A stretch of DNA of 64,000 nucleotides from Synechococcus sp. PCC 7335 (GTDB lineage Bacteria; Cyanobacteriota; Cyanobacteriia; Phormidesmidales; Phormidesmidaceae): contig NZ_DS989905.1 of NCBI RefSeq assembly GCF_000155595.1, positions 203,890 to 267,889 on the forward strand. Reading direction: 5' to 3'. Below are positions 28,701 through 36,713 of the stretch, one piece after another. The position numbers and the translations under genes are program-made. The notes under the pieces are model-generated. The model searched no databases. It saw only the letters and a list, made by a program, of their open reading frames with translations, and had not been told where the DNA came from. Within the stretch, counting starts at the first letter, position 1. Each line of letters begins with the position of its first letter.

Positions 28701-29480
28701 GAAGCGTTCCATGGTTTGTTCTACAATGCCAGCGCCCTCTTGGTAGTATGGATTGACGGCTTCTCTTGCCTGAAAAAACACGTCGGGATTTTGGGCGGTG
28801 CCTCTAATGACTGGGTGATCGGGACTGAGAGATCGCAGCCGGTGCTGAGCAATCGCCTCATCGTCCATTAACTCTCGCAGTTGTTCTGTTGAAAGCAGCT
28901 CGATTTTTTGAATTTCGTGAGAGGTGCGAAAGCCATCGAAAAAGTGAATAAAAGGAATGCGGCTGGCAAAAGAGGCAGCGGTGGCGATCGCGGCCATATC
29001 TTGGGCTTCTTGCACCGACGCTGAGCACAGCATGCCAAACCCAGTGCCCCGCGCCGCCATCACATCGCTATGGTCACCAAAAATAGAGAGGGCCTGAGCC
29101 GCCACCGAACGCGCCGCCACATGAATCACGCAGGGCGTTAGCTCCCCAGCGATTTTGTGCAGATTAGGCAGCATCAACAGCAGCCCTTGCGAAGCAGTAA
29201 ACGTGGTTGTGAGTGCGCCTGTTTGGAGGGCGCCATGCACCGCCCCGGCTACCCCGCCTTCGCTCTGCATCTCGACAATAGCCGGAACGCTGCCCCACAG
29301 ATTAGGTCTTTGTTCTGCTGACCAGGCATCTGCCCATTCACCCATAGGAGAGGCAGGTGTAATCGGATAAATCGCAATGACTTCATTGAGCGCATAGGCA
29401 ATTCGAGCAACCGCTTCATTGCCGTCTAGCGTTACAAACTGAGCTTTTGTTTGAACTTCAACTGGGTTTTTAGCTTGCAT
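25710..29480 (-). CDS. nifJ: Pyruvate:ferredoxin (flavodoxin) oxidoreductase
   Basis: 1256 residues, somewhat longer than the usual 1170-1200. N-terminal domain with YPITPASPMGEWAD and a TASQGL block. Two [4Fe-4S] ferredoxin-type motifs lie near 714-724 (CVQCAKCVMVCP) and 767-777 (CTGCGICVDVCP). CAGCGETPY follows near 870, then the ThDP motif GDGWAYDIGYGG and TEVYSNTGGQ. An acidic insert (about 790-830, EEQTAEEQSAEKSE) accounts for the extra length. The enzyme decarboxylates pyruvate to acetyl-CoA and reduces ferredoxin or flavodoxin, and can feed electrons to the Hox hydrogenase in the dark. A direct-repeat operator lies 89 bases upstream. Confidence 0.96.
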   Translation of the reverse strand: MQAKNPVEVQTKAQFVTLDGNEAVARIAYALNEVIAIYPITPASPMGEWADAWSAEQRPNLWGSVPAIVEMQSEGGVAGAVHGALQTGALTTTFTASQGLLLMLPNLHKIAGELTPCVIHVAARSVAAQALSIFGDHSDVMAARGTGFGMLCSASVQEAQDMAAIATAASFASRIPFIHFFDGFRTSHEIQKIELLSTEQLRELMDDEAIAQHRLRSLSPDHPVIRGTAQNPDVFFQAREAVNPYYQEGAGIVEQTMERFAQLTGRLYRPFEYWGSPTAERVVVLMGSGCETAQETVDALNRSGENVGVVKVRLYRPFDTRRLVAVLPKTVKAISVLDRTKEPGSSGEPLYLDVLTALLEQRFTAPDNSFPIIVGGRYGLSSKEFTPAMVEGIFKNLLWDSFQRNLPDPKDHFTIGIDDDLTHSSLNYDPTLSIEPAETLRAVFYGLGSDGTVGANKNTIKIIGELPNTYAQGYFVYDSKKSGSVTISHLRFGPRPIHSPYLITQANFVACHQWPLLDKIDVLAPAVQGGTLLLNSPYTPEETWQRLPERTQMQIVQKQLKVFAINAYQVARAAGMGGRINTVMQTSFFALADILPQQEAIAAIKASILKTYRRKGEAVVEMNLKAVDQTLQNLYTIPIPQDTKVGSLPPMKPAVASDAPPFVQSVLGKMMQRQGDSLPVSALPCDGTYPTGTTQWEKRNIAQSIPVWDPEVCVQCAKCVMVCPHSVIRAKAYDPSLLRKAPKTFLHTEAREWEGKAFTLQVAAEDCTGCGICVDVCPAKNKAVPRLKAINMTPVYQPSQTEALDNRADQGTEEQTAEEQSAEKSETLGDLRQQEKPNWDFFLALPALDRQRLSLRKISQQQMQEPLFEFSGACAGCGETPYLKLLTQLFGDRLLVANATGCSSIYGGNLPTTPWSHNAQGRGPAWSNSLFEDNAEFGLGFRVSIDKQTEYAAELLEKIASADRFRESALVPVAKEILQAQQQDEADIVEQRERLDLIRGMLGKMRETGVSVALDQDIQRFLSLADYLAKKSVWIVGGDGWAYDIGYGGLDHVLSGDRNVNILVLDTEVYSNTGGQQSKATPKGAVAKFAAAGKTSAKKDLGLMAMTYGSAYVASVAMGARDEHTLKAFLEAEAYEGPSLIIAYSHCIAHGIDMARAMSHQKAIVDSGRWLLYRYDPRRQTDEGGGLIIDSRSPKLPVEASMYEENRFKMLAHSHPETAKRLLQQVQQDVKTRWQFYQYLARSQNPRAQVSPEKHL

Positions 29481-29568
29481 AGTTTTTTCTCTACTAGCGT
29501 TGAAGCTTCTCAGTTGGTTGCATTACCCAAGAAGTTGAATCTACAAAGCTCAAACTACGAGAAAAGTT

Positions 29569-29585
29569 TGAGGAACTTATGAAGG
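29569..29585 (+). promoter_or_regulatory. Direct-repeat site TGAGGA-N5-TGAAGG (site 3, nifJ)
   Basis: TGAGGA ACTTA TGAAGG, 89 bases upstream of the nifJ start and on the strand opposite to nifJ. This is the same relative orientation as at hoxU, hoxW, the CBS gene and the DUF1971 gene. Confidence 0.65.
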
Positions 29586-29625
29586 ATAATTTCTCAGCGC
29601 AAGGACTGAATTTTAGGTCACTAAC

Positions 29626-29642
29626 CCCTCACAAGATCCTCA
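29626..29642 (-). promoter_or_regulatory. Direct-repeat site TGAGGA-N5-TGAGGG (site 4, usp1)
   Basis: Reverse strand: TGAGGA TCTTG TGAGGG, about 100 bases upstream of the first universal stress protein and again on the strand opposite to its gene. Together with site 3 it gives the divergent nifJ-usp1 region two sites facing opposite ways. Confidence 0.65.
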
Positions 29643-29745
29643 TCTCTAATTTCTATGCTCATCGATATAGAGTCACTGCAAGCGGCCCTTTTGAGGGGCT
29701 CTTGCGAGCGGTTTGACCTAGCTGACATTTTGAGGATGACGTTTG

Positions 29746-30282
29746 ATGACTTCTGTTCCATTTCAAACTATTTTGGTGGCCATTGATGACACCGAGGTGA
29801 GCAACAGAGCGCTGGCGGCGGCCACCACATTGGCTAGCGCCCTCGACGCGAAGCTGATGATTGTGCATGCGCTCAATCCGCACGATGTTCATAGAACGCG
29901 ACTGTCCCCTGCAGCCGCTTCTATCTATAGCGGTGAAGAAGCAGCGGCTGAGCGCGCCTATGAACAGGAATGGCTCAGCTATGTCAGCCGCTACGAGTCG
30001 ATGCTAAAGCGGAAGACGGACGAGGCGATCGCCGCTGGCGTAGACGCCGATTTCATTCACCCACACGGCTCGCCAGAATCGGTACTTTGCGAACTAGCCC
30101 GAACTCACAACGTCAGTCTGCTAGTGGTAGGCAGTCACCAGCGCACAGGCATGGCCGAGATAATGCTGGGCAGCACCAGTAACTACATTGTCCATCATGC
30201 GCCTTGTTCGGTTCTAGTTGTCTATGCCGGAGAGCAAGCTGTCGATTCAGCCTCTGTAGAAAGCGAACCTGCGAGCGCATAG
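29746..30282 (+). CDS. Universal stress protein (UspA family), first of pair
   Basis: 178 residues from ATG 29746 (a TTG three bases earlier is possible). UspA fold: ILVAIDDTEVSNRAL at the start, SLLVVGSHQRTGMAEIMLGSTSNYIVHHAPCSVLVV at the end. In the ATP-binding motif Gx2Gx9G(S/T) the first Gly is replaced (QRTG), so nucleotide binding is uncertain. USP proteins respond to stress and energy state. It is divergent from nifJ, with two direct-repeat sites between, and is followed by a second usp gene, which suggests co-expression with fermentation. Confidence 0.88.
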   Translation: MTSVPFQTILVAIDDTEVSNRALAAATTLASALDAKLMIVHALNPHDVHRTRLSPAAASIYSGEEAAAERAYEQEWLSYVSRYESMLKRKTDEAIAAGVDADFIHPHGSPESVLCELARTHNVSLLVVGSHQRTGMAEIMLGSTSNYIVHHAPCSVLVVYAGEQAVDSASVESEPASA

Positions 30283-30292
30283 ATAATTGCGA

Positions 30293-30309
30293 TCCTCATA
30301 GCTTTCTCA
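30293..30309 (-). promoter_or_regulatory. Direct-repeat site TGAGAA-N5-TGAGGA (site 5, usp2)
   Basis: Reverse strand: TGAGAA AGCTA TGAGGA with the same 11-bp period, 71 bases upstream of the second usp gene and opposite in strand to it. One base of the first hexamer differs from the consensus. Confidence 0.6.
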
Positions 30310-30379
30310 ATTGAGATTGTTCTAAAGCGCTTGAGCAGCAAAAGCACTTGAGTACAGAGATCGAAGAGGATTAAACAAT

Positions 30380-30904
30380 ATGTACAACAGAATACTGGTG
30401 GCGCTCGATACGCTAGAGCCTGCTGTTTTCGAGACGGCTGTAGACATCGCCGCCGTAACAGAGGCCACTCTACTTTTACTGCACGTCCTCTCGGAGCAAG
30501 ATCTAGCCAGTCCACCCTCGCCGAGCGCGATCGCCCGAGAGTATGCTACGCCGATATGCGAACAGTCGCAAGCAACCTACCAGGCGCAGTGGCGAAGCTA
30601 CGTCGATCAAAGCCTAGAAACATTGCGCGACTATGTCAGCCGGGCCGAAGCTGCAGGCGTCATCGCTGACTTTTTGCAAACGAGAAACGCACCGGGTCAG
30701 GGCATCTGTCAGACGGCCAAGAGCTGGCAAGCAGATTTGATCGTGATGGGTAGCCACCATCGCCAAGGAATCGAAGAGATCGTACTAGGCAGCGTCAGTA
30801 ACTATGTCATGCACCACGCCCCCTGTTCGGTGATGATTATCGCTCTAGACTCTGAGCAGAATGAGCCAGCAGCGGCTGTGGCTGCCTCGCATGTGGCTGT
30901 GTAG
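30380..30904 (+). CDS. Universal stress protein (UspA family), second of pair
   Basis: 174 residues. ILVALDTLEPAVFETAVDIA at the N-terminus and LIVMGSHHRQGIEEIVLGSVSNYVMHHAPCSVMII near the C-terminus define the Usp fold. As in its neighbour, the first Gly of the ATP-binding Gx2G motif is replaced (HRQG). The pair is similar along its length and probably arose by duplication. The gap to the first usp contains its own direct-repeat operator, so it may have a separate promoter. The DUF4010 gene starts 13 bases after its end. Confidence 0.88.
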   Translation: MYNRILVALDTLEPAVFETAVDIAAVTEATLLLLHVLSEQDLASPPSPSAIAREYATPICEQSQATYQAQWRSYVDQSLETLRDYVSRAEAAGVIADFLQTRNAPGQGICQTAKSWQADLIVMGSHHRQGIEEIVLGSVSNYVMHHAPCSVMIIALDSEQNEPAAAVAASHVAV

Positions 30905-30916
30905 CGAGAGAGAGCT

Positions 30917-32227
30917 ATGGATTGGACGATTGTCACTAGGTTAGCGATCGCACTCGCATTGGGTCTCATTCTCGGCACAGAACGGGGATGGGAAAATCAG
31001 CAGGTTGAAAACTGGCAGAATTCGGCAGAAGAAGCGGCCGCCGGGCTGCGTAGCTTTGGCATTGTTGGGCTGTTGGGTGGTCTGACTGTGCTGCTAGCGG
31101 GTGCGAGCAATCCGCTTTTGATCGCTGGGCTATTTCTAGGATTTTCGCTGTTAGTCACCGCTTCCTACTGGCTCACCGCCAAGCGAACGCACGATTTTGG
31201 TATCACGACCGAGCTAACGCTGCTGTTGACCTTTTGCTTGGGCGCCCTCTCGGTGGTCGGCTACACAGCCGAATCGATCGCCGTGGCAGTGGTGGTCGCT
31301 GCGATCTTGGGCTTTAAGCAAGAAATGCACAGTTCGATTCACAAGCTCAATCGGGCAGAGCTGCTGGCGACGCTGCAGCTACTGTTGATTGCGGTCGTAG
31401 CACTGCCGCTGCTGCCAAATCAGCCACTCGGGCCTTGGCAGGCGGTCAATCCGCGCACGGTGGGTTTACTGGTGATGCTGATTTCGGCGACGGCCTATGG
31501 CGGCTATTTTGCGGTGCGGCTGTTGGGCGAGCGCCTGGGCCTTTTGCTCACAGCAATCCTAGGCGGGCTGGTTTCTTCTACAGCGGTGACGATCGCGTTT
31601 GCCCGGATGAACAAGCAGGCAAACGTGTCACCGATGCTGCTAGGGGCGGGCATTTCTTTGGCTGCTGGCACAATGGCGCTGCGGCTGCTAGTAGAAATTG
31701 CTGTGGTCAATGCCGATTTATTATCCGTACTGGTGCCGCCGATGGCCTGCTTGTCTATTGTGCCGCTAGTGGCAACGGTGGCGATCTCATACATGCTTAG
31801 TCGTCGCGCCTCGGCTCAGAAATCAGCGACGCGGCGAGCGGCGTCAAACCTACCAGCAGCTGTCAAATTGGGCAATCCTATCGATTTGAGATCGGCACTG
31901 ATCTACAGCGGTGGACTGACGCTGCTGTTTGTTCTAGTTCGCGCGGCTGAGGCTTGGCTCGGCGAGTCAGGCATCTACTTACTCTCTGCTATTTCAGGAA
32001 TTGCGGATGTCGATGCGGTCAGTCTTTCTTTGGCAGCCTCTGCCAACAGCGGCCTCGCTCATAGCATAGCCGTCCGAGGTATCTTGCTAGCGGTGGCTGT
32101 GAATACGCTGGTGAAAGCGGGCATCGCCTTGGCGATCGGTGGCTATCGGCTGGCTCGCTGGAGCACGACTATTTTAATCGCATCGTTGGGGTTGGGCGGT
32201 GTCACCGCTTTGATCTATATAAATTAG
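30917..32227 (+). CDS. MgtC/DUF4010 family membrane protein
   Basis: 436 residues with about eleven hydrophobic helices. N-terminal LALGLILGTERGW is the MgtC-like motif (LG...GxERG), followed by the long DUF4010 region, including GGLVSSTAVTIAFARM and AISGIADVDAVSLSLA. The family is a predicted inner-membrane transporter or regulator of unknown substrate. It lies 13 bases after the second usp and is likely cotranscribed. It ends tail-to-tail with hypC. Confidence 0.85.
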   Translation: MDWTIVTRLAIALALGLILGTERGWENQQVENWQNSAEEAAAGLRSFGIVGLLGGLTVLLAGASNPLLIAGLFLGFSLLVTASYWLTAKRTHDFGITTELTLLLTFCLGALSVVGYTAESIAVAVVVAAILGFKQEMHSSIHKLNRAELLATLQLLLIAVVALPLLPNQPLGPWQAVNPRTVGLLVMLISATAYGGYFAVRLLGERLGLLLTAILGGLVSSTAVTIAFARMNKQANVSPMLLGAGISLAAGTMALRLLVEIAVVNADLLSVLVPPMACLSIVPLVATVAISYMLSRRASAQKSATRRAASNLPAAVKLGNPIDLRSALIYSGGLTLLFVLVRAAEAWLGESGIYLLSAISGIADVDAVSLSLAASANSGLAHSIAVRGILLAVAVNTLVKAGIALAIGGYRLARWSTTILIASLGLGGVTALIYIN

Positions 32228-32260
32228 ACCTAACAAACCAGACTCTCTTAGTTCTAACGC

Positions 32261-32497
32261 TTATACCTGAGCTGTCATATCGATTTGTTCGAGATAGTAC
32301 AGCGTCTCTTCCGCTGCCTGAATGTCTAATTTGCTAATAGCAAACCCGACATGCACCACAACATAGTCGCCTATCTGCGCTTCAGGAACGTAGGCAAGGC
32401 TCACAGTTTTGAGAATGCCGCTAAAGCTGACTTTCCCTGTGCGATCGAGATCTTCACCCTCAATGCTGATAATTTTTCCAGGAACGGCTAGGCACAT
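32261..32497 (-). CDS. hypC: Hydrogenase maturation chaperone HypC
   Basis: 78 residues. MCLAVPGKI at the N-terminus supplies the essential Cys2, and DYVVVHVGFAISKLD is the conserved central block. HypC (HupF/HypC family) carries the Fe(CN)2CO unit with HypD and delivers it to the HoxH precursor. It begins two bases after hypB ends, so it is translationally linked. It is last in the hoxUYH-W-hypABC series. Confidence 0.96.
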   Translation of the reverse strand: MCLAVPGKIISIEGEDLDRTGKVSFSGILKTVSLAYVPEAQIGDYVVVHVGFAISKLDIQAAEETLYYLEQIDMTAQV

Positions 32498-32499
32498 GG

Positions 32500-33300
32500 C
32501 TAAAGTCTCTGGCTGATCATAGGACTGGCAGCACGACTGGTGATAGAGACGCTATCTGTTTTAACTTTATTGTGCTGGTCTGCGATCGCCTGCCGGAGAT
32601 AATCCGCCAAGTCTCTCATACCTTCTCCCGTCTTGGCCGAAAGCTCAAACACGACTGCCTGTGGCGCAATCTGATGAAGATGACGTAGCGTTTCTTCCCG
32701 GTCAAACTCAACGGCGGCGGCCAGATCAATTTTGCTGATCACCACGACCTGAGCCAACTTAAATGTGGTTGGATATTTCAGCGGCTTGTCTTCGCCTTCA
32801 GTCACCGACATCACCACAATTCTTAGATCCTCACCTAGATCGTAGGCCGCAGGACACACCAGGTTTCCGACATTTTCAATTACGAGAAAATCGAGCGTCG
32901 CCAAATCTAGCTGATGGGCGGCTTTGGCCACGCTGCTAGCCTCTAAGTGGCAGAGATTTCCGGTGGTAATTTGCCGCGCTTGGATGCCAGCTTGATGCAG
33001 CCTTTCGGCATCGCGTTCGGTGGCCAAATCGCCGACGATAACTCCTGGGCGAATGCCTACCGCCGATAGCAAATTGTCTCGTTTCAGCAGTTGCTGAAGC
33101 AGCGTCGTTTTGCCTGCACCTGGAGAAGACAATACATTGACAGCGAGTAAATGGCTAAACAACGCTCGGTTGTGATCGGCATATTGAGTATTTTTGGCTA
33201 GCACCTGCGCTTGAAGGTGCAAAGTCTGCCGCACCGGATCAGTCGAGCCTGTATCAGTCGAGGCTGACGGTGTTTGATTACATCCACATTGTCTACACAT
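32500..33300 (-). CDS. hypB: Hydrogenase nickel-insertion GTPase HypB
   Basis: 266 residues from ATG 33300 (MCRQCGCNQ, the N-terminal CxxCGC nickel site); a GTG at 33318 would add six residues. P-loop NVLSSPGAGKTTLL, switch region with GNLCHLEA, and ISKIDLA. HypB hydrolyses GTP and with HypA inserts nickel into the hydrogenase large subunit. There is no long histidine-rich stretch of the kind used for nickel storage. It lies between hypA and hypC. Confidence 0.95.
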   Translation of the reverse strand: MCRQCGCNQTPSASTDTGSTDPVRQTLHLQAQVLAKNTQYADHNRALFSHLLAVNVLSSPGAGKTTLLQQLLKRDNLLSAVGIRPGVIVGDLATERDAERLHQAGIQARQITTGNLCHLEASSVAKAAHQLDLATLDFLVIENVGNLVCPAAYDLGEDLRIVVMSVTEGEDKPLKYPTTFKLAQVVVISKIDLAAAVEFDREETLRHLHQIAPQAVVFELSAKTGEGMRDLADYLRQAIADQHNKVKTDSVSITSRAASPMISQRL

Positions 33301-33344
33301 AATACGGTCCACACACACTGTTGGGTCTTTGATAACGAAGTTGA

Positions 33345-33686
33345 TTACGAGACTTCTAGGGAAGCGAGCTGTAGGTCTTGTCCCTGGCGAATGTCAGTGC
33401 TGATCTGCTGACAGCGCGGGCAGTTAAAAACCCAACTAGTTGGATGAAATAGGCGATCACAGCGATCACAATAGCACTGCGTCGGTACCGTTTTGATCAA
33501 CAGCTCAGCCCCTTCAGCCGGCGTCCCCGTACTGACCACATCAAAGGCAAACATCAGTGCATCGGGCACGACTCCAGAGAGTTCTCCTACGTGCAGCTCA
33601 AGGCGATGAATTTTTTGGGCGCCTGCTTGTTCGATCTGTTCTATGGCAAGATTTAGTGCGGATTGCATGAGGCTAACTTCGTGCAT
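33345..33686 (-). CDS. hypA: Hydrogenase nickel-insertion protein HypA
   Basis: 113 residues. MHEVSLMQSAL gives the N-terminal nickel-binding MHE, and CYCDRCDRLF...FNCPRC provides the four zinc-site cysteines. HypA passes nickel to HoxH together with HypB. The order hoxH-hoxW-hypA-hypB-hypC with small gaps indicates a single maturation operon behind the structural genes. Confidence 0.95.
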   Translation of the reverse strand: MHEVSLMQSALNLAIEQIEQAGAQKIHRLELHVGELSGVVPDALMFAFDVVSTGTPAEGAELLIKTVPTQCYCDRCDRLFHPTSWVFNCPRCQQISTDIRQGQDLQLASLEVS

Positions 33687-33786
33687 AGTTCGTGCATAGT
33701 AGGCGAAAGAGAAAGTCCTTTAGCTTGATATGACAGGGGTTTACCCCCTGAAAACAGTGCAAGCTAAGTGCAGATTGCTACAGAAC

Positions 33787-34350
33787 TTACTGGTAGGTTT
33801 GCAAGAAGTGCTCGATAGTTCTGACGGCCAGATCGTAGCCGCTTTGAGCAGTCGAAGAGAGTGCGTCTCCAAAGTTAAAGCTCTCAGTCGGAATCTGCAA
33901 CAGCCAGGCTTGGGGAGAGTGGCTATAGACTTGACGGGTGAGGTTGAGTAATATCCAAGGATCACCGCTGTGAGACGTGCTGCGCGGCAGTGAATTGGGC
34001 ACGCGCTCGCCCACAATTGGCTCTAGCTGAACGGTTCTAGCACAGTGTTCACCGCCGCAGGCATCGACAAAAATAACGTAGTCAGCGCGAGACACATCGC
34101 TGGCTAGATCGGGCGTAAGCTGATGTACCGCCAAGGTCTTAACTGCGCTAAGCTGCCACTTGGCTACAGCTGTGGCGACTTTGGGACCCACAGCATCGTC
34201 GCCTCGCAGCTCATTGCCGTAGCCAATGACCAAAAACCGAGGCTGAGAGGCTGCTGGAATAGTATGGGTGGCCTTGCGCTCAGTTGTAGGAGCACTCAGA
34301 GCATTTTTGCTAACAGAGTCACGATTTGTCTGAATAGAGGTAGTCACCAT
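33787..34350 (-). CDS. hoxW: Hydrogenase maturation endopeptidase HoxW
   Basis: 187 residues. The protease core begins with VIGYGNELRGDDAVGPKVA and continues with DYVIFVDAC. The conserved nickel-sensing acidic residues (the first in GNELRGDDAVG, a second in FVDACGG) are present. It cleaves the C-terminal extension of HoxH after nickel insertion. An N-terminal extension of about 35 Ser/Thr-rich residues precedes the core; a shorter start at another codon cannot be excluded. A direct-repeat site is 75 bases upstream. Confidence 0.9.
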   Translation of the reverse strand: MVTTSIQTNRDSVSKNALSAPTTERKATHTIPAASQPRFLVIGYGNELRGDDAVGPKVATAVAKWQLSAVKTLAVHQLTPDLASDVSRADYVIFVDACGGEHCARTVQLEPIVGERVPNSLPRSTSHSGDPWILLNLTRQVYSHSPQAWLLQIPTESFNFGDALSSTAQSGYDLAVRTIEHFLQTYQ

Positions 34351-34424
34351 AGAGAATCTCCTTGGCTATTAACGCTGTTGCTGTGGTACGTAAATGTCTA
34401 TAAATTCAGCGTAGATAGTTAGCA

Positions 34425-34441
34425 TGAGGAATTTATGAGGG
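34425..34441 (+). promoter_or_regulatory. Direct-repeat site TGAGGA-N5-TGAGGG (site 6, hoxW)
   Basis: TGAGGA ATTTA TGAGGG, 75 bases upstream of hoxW in the gap after hoxH, on the strand opposite to the gene. It suggests the hoxW-hypABC part has its own promoter inside the larger hox cluster. Confidence 0.65.
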
Positions 34442-34463
34442 GCAAAGAGATACTAAGCAGCCT

Positions 34464-35921
34464 CTAGCGAAAGAGCTGGTCCAGCTGCTGGCCTTTGGCA
34501 TCGACTAGCTCAATCTGTAGCGCCATCTGCCCAGCCGCATGAGTAGAGCAGCTCAGGCAAGGATCGAAGGCCCGAATTCCCGCTTCTACTCGGTTAAGCA
34601 CTGGTTCTGGAATGGTGTCGTCGTGGATGTAGTGGCGAGCGATCTGGGCGACGGTGCGGTTCATCGCCAAATTGTTTTGCCCGGTAGCGATAATTAAATT
34701 GACCTGCGTGAGTAGCCCGGTTTCGTCGATTTTGTAATGGTGGAAAAGCGTGCCTCTAGGCGCTTCGCCAACACCGACGGCTTCGAGTCGGTTGACGTCT
34801 GCGCGCGATCGCAATCGCTCACTTTGCAGATCCGCATCGGCTAGCCCGCACTCAATTCTCTCCAAACAGGTCAAAATTTCAATCAGGCGAGCATAGTGAT
34901 AAAAGAAGGAGCTGTTGACGATTCCGTTTGTCGATTCGCTGTGCTTTCGGAAGTGCTGGAGTTCTTGCTCAGCTAGCGGCGTGCCAATGCGGTCACAAAT
35001 ATTCAGTCTTGCTAGCGGCCCTACCCGGTACAAACCGCTCTTTAGCCGACAGAGATCGTCTCGATCTGGATAGCCAAGCGGCTTATAGTATGGAGATTTT
35101 AGGTAGGAGTCAGACTGTACTCTTTCGCCAATCCAATCGGTATAGTCAGCCGGGTCTAGCCGATCGGCGATAATATTGCCGCCGCTGTCTACAAAGCGCA
35201 GCCACCCATCGTAATGCTCCCAGGTACCATCAGCCGTCACCAGTCCCATAAACAAACTGGGAAAATTGCCAAAAATATGAGCTTCTTCTTGCAGATTTTC
35301 TAACAGCCGCCGAAAGCGTGCTAGCACCCGCAAAATAATCTCTTTAGCTTCAGGCAGCCGCGACTGAATCTCAGCTTTGTGTTCAGCAGAAAGACAAGAC
35401 CGGACGCCCCCCGGCACCGCCCAGGCCGGATGAATCTTACGTCCGCCCAGATAGTCAATTAGTAGCTGGCCAAACTGCCGCAGCCGAATTCCGCCTCTGG
35501 CCAGTTCTGGCTCTGCCGCCATCAGTCCAAAGATATTGCGCCCAGCCGGATCGCTCTCCCAGCCCAAGAGTAAATCTGGACTGCTGAGATGAAAAAAGCT
35601 CAGCGCGTGCGACTGAATAATTTGGCCTAGGTTCATCAGTCTACGCAGCTTTTCCGCTGCAGGGGGAATCTCTACGGCCAGCAAGCGATCACCCGCTTTA
35701 GCGGAAGCTAGCAAATGACTAACCGGACAAATCCCACAGATCCGCGCGGTAATTCCTGGCATTTCCCAAAAGGGCCGCCCCTCGCAAAACTTCTCGAAGC
35801 CGCGAAATTCAGTGACGTGAAATCGCGCATCGCTGACCTCACCCTGTTCATCTAAATAGATAGAGATTTTGGCATGGCCCTCAATGCGCGTGACCGGATC
35901 GATCACAATTCTGTTGGTCAC
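34464..35921 (-). CDS. hoxH: Bidirectional NiFe-hydrogenase large subunit HoxH
   Basis: 485 residues starting at GTG 35921. Nickel-iron ligands: [10 protein letters not shown] near 62 and DPCLSCSTH near the C-terminus. The protein continues for about 25 residues after that histidine, the extension HoxW removes. The Hox enzyme couples NAD(P)H or ferredoxin oxidation to proton reduction. The large subunit holds the active site, with HoxY beside it. Reading order is hoxU-hoxY-CBS gene-hoxH-hoxW. hoxE and hoxF are not adjacent. Confidence 0.97.
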   Translation of the reverse strand: MTNRIVIDPVTRIEGHAKISIYLDEQGEVSDARFHVTEFRGFEKFCEGRPFWEMPGITARICGICPVSHLLASAKAGDRLLAVEIPPAAEKLRRLMNLGQIIQSHALSFFHLSSPDLLLGWESDPAGRNIFGLMAAEPELARGGIRLRQFGQLLIDYLGGRKIHPAWAVPGGVRSCLSAEHKAEIQSRLPEAKEIILRVLARFRRLLENLQEEAHIFGNFPSLFMGLVTADGTWEHYDGWLRFVDSGGNIIADRLDPADYTDWIGERVQSDSYLKSPYYKPLGYPDRDDLCRLKSGLYRVGPLARLNICDRIGTPLAEQELQHFRKHSESTNGIVNSSFFYHYARLIEILTCLERIECGLADADLQSERLRSRADVNRLEAVGVGEAPRGTLFHHYKIDETGLLTQVNLIIATGQNNLAMNRTVAQIARHYIHDDTIPEPVLNRVEAGIRAFDPCLSCSTHAAGQMALQIELVDAKGQQLDQLFR

Positions 35922-35981
35922 AGTAAAAAAAACCTTGAGACAAGGGTTCTAGAAAGAGTTTGTTGTAGCCGGTCGGACAAA

Positions 35982-36041
35982 TAGTCCTAACCCGTAGAGG
36001 CATAGCATGCCATGCCTCTACGACGTATCGATGCACAGCCG
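35982..36041 (+). repeat. 60-bp palindromic intergenic repeat, copy 2
   Basis: Second copy of the element at 24565-24624 (52 of 60 positions equal), in the gap between the CBS gene and hoxH. Arms CGTAGAGGCATAGCA and TGCCATGCCTCTACG pair with a single mismatch. The G-to-A change in the left arm is matched by a C-to-T change in the right arm relative to copy 1. Confidence 0.85.
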
Positions 36042-36063
36042 GAATGTTGCATCAGCACATATC

Positions 36064-36597
36064 CTATGCCGAAACAGTTGAGCCTTTTTTCATATCTTCT
36101 AGCACCTGCCAAGCAATGTCACATTCCTGCTGAATGCTGGCTTCGTCGTCATCAATGATGCGTGCGTGCTGCAAGGCATCTCGGATTCGCCTAGATAGCT
36201 CGTCATGAGGAGGCGCGGGCAGACTGCCTTTGTCGAGAATGTCCGTGACTGAAACAATGCCCAACAGCTCTCCATGTTGAACCACCGGAGCGCGATGGAC
36301 ACCCGTATCCGACAGCAGCTGAGCGGCTTCTTGCAGGGTTGCGTCTACCGACAGCTGAATGCAAGGGTGACGCATGATATCGCCCACTAGAACAAAGCCC
36401 GGATTATCTCCTTTCGCAATCACGTTATAGACAATATCTTTTTCGGTCAAGATGCCGCAGGGCGGACCTTTATAGCTTTTCTCTACAATTAGCGATCGCA
36501 CTCTTTTCACGCGCATTAACCAAATTGCATTGGCCACCGATGCCGTATCGCGAATGACGACAACAGGGCGAGTCATAATATCTCTGACCGTTAGCAT
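36064..36597 (-). CDS. CBS-domain pair protein in the hox cluster
   Basis: 177 residues from ATG 36597, preceded by AGGAG; a TTG six bases upstream is the alternative. Two CBS domains are visible (about 5-65 with VRDIMTRPVVVIRDTAS, and 75-135 with VGDIMRHPCIQLSVDATL). They are followed by a helical tail with an acidic stretch. CBS pairs bind adenosine nucleotides and regulate partner enzymes or channels. Its position between hoxY and hoxH suggests sensing of energy charge for the hydrogenase (inference). Other cyanobacterial hox operons also carry extra genes between subunits. A direct-repeat site lies 53 bases upstream. Confidence 0.85.
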   Translation of the reverse strand: MLTVRDIMTRPVVVIRDTASVANAIWLMRVKRVRSLIVEKSYKGPPCGILTEKDIVYNVIAKGDNPGFVLVGDIMRHPCIQLSVDATLQEAAQLLSDTGVHRAPVVQHGELLGIVSVTDILDKGSLPAPPHDELSRRIRDALQHARIIDDDEASIQQECDIAWQVLEDMKKGSTVSA

Positions 36598-36649
36598 GAT
36601 CAAGCTCCTGAGTAAGCGGAATTATCAACTTTGTTGTATAGCAATAGTC

Positions 36650-36666
36650 TGAGGAACTTGTGAAGC
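36650..36666 (+). promoter_or_regulatory. Direct-repeat site TGAGGA-N5-TGAAGC (site 7, CBS gene/hoxH)
   Basis: TGAGGA ACTTG TGAAGC in the 116-base gap between hoxY and the CBS gene, 53 bases upstream of the latter's ATG and on the opposite strand. It would make the CBS-hoxH part separately controllable. Confidence 0.6.
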
Positions 36667-36713
36667 CTGAGCAGGCAGTATCAAAAGCTAGCAATATCAA
36701 AATTGCACCCATG

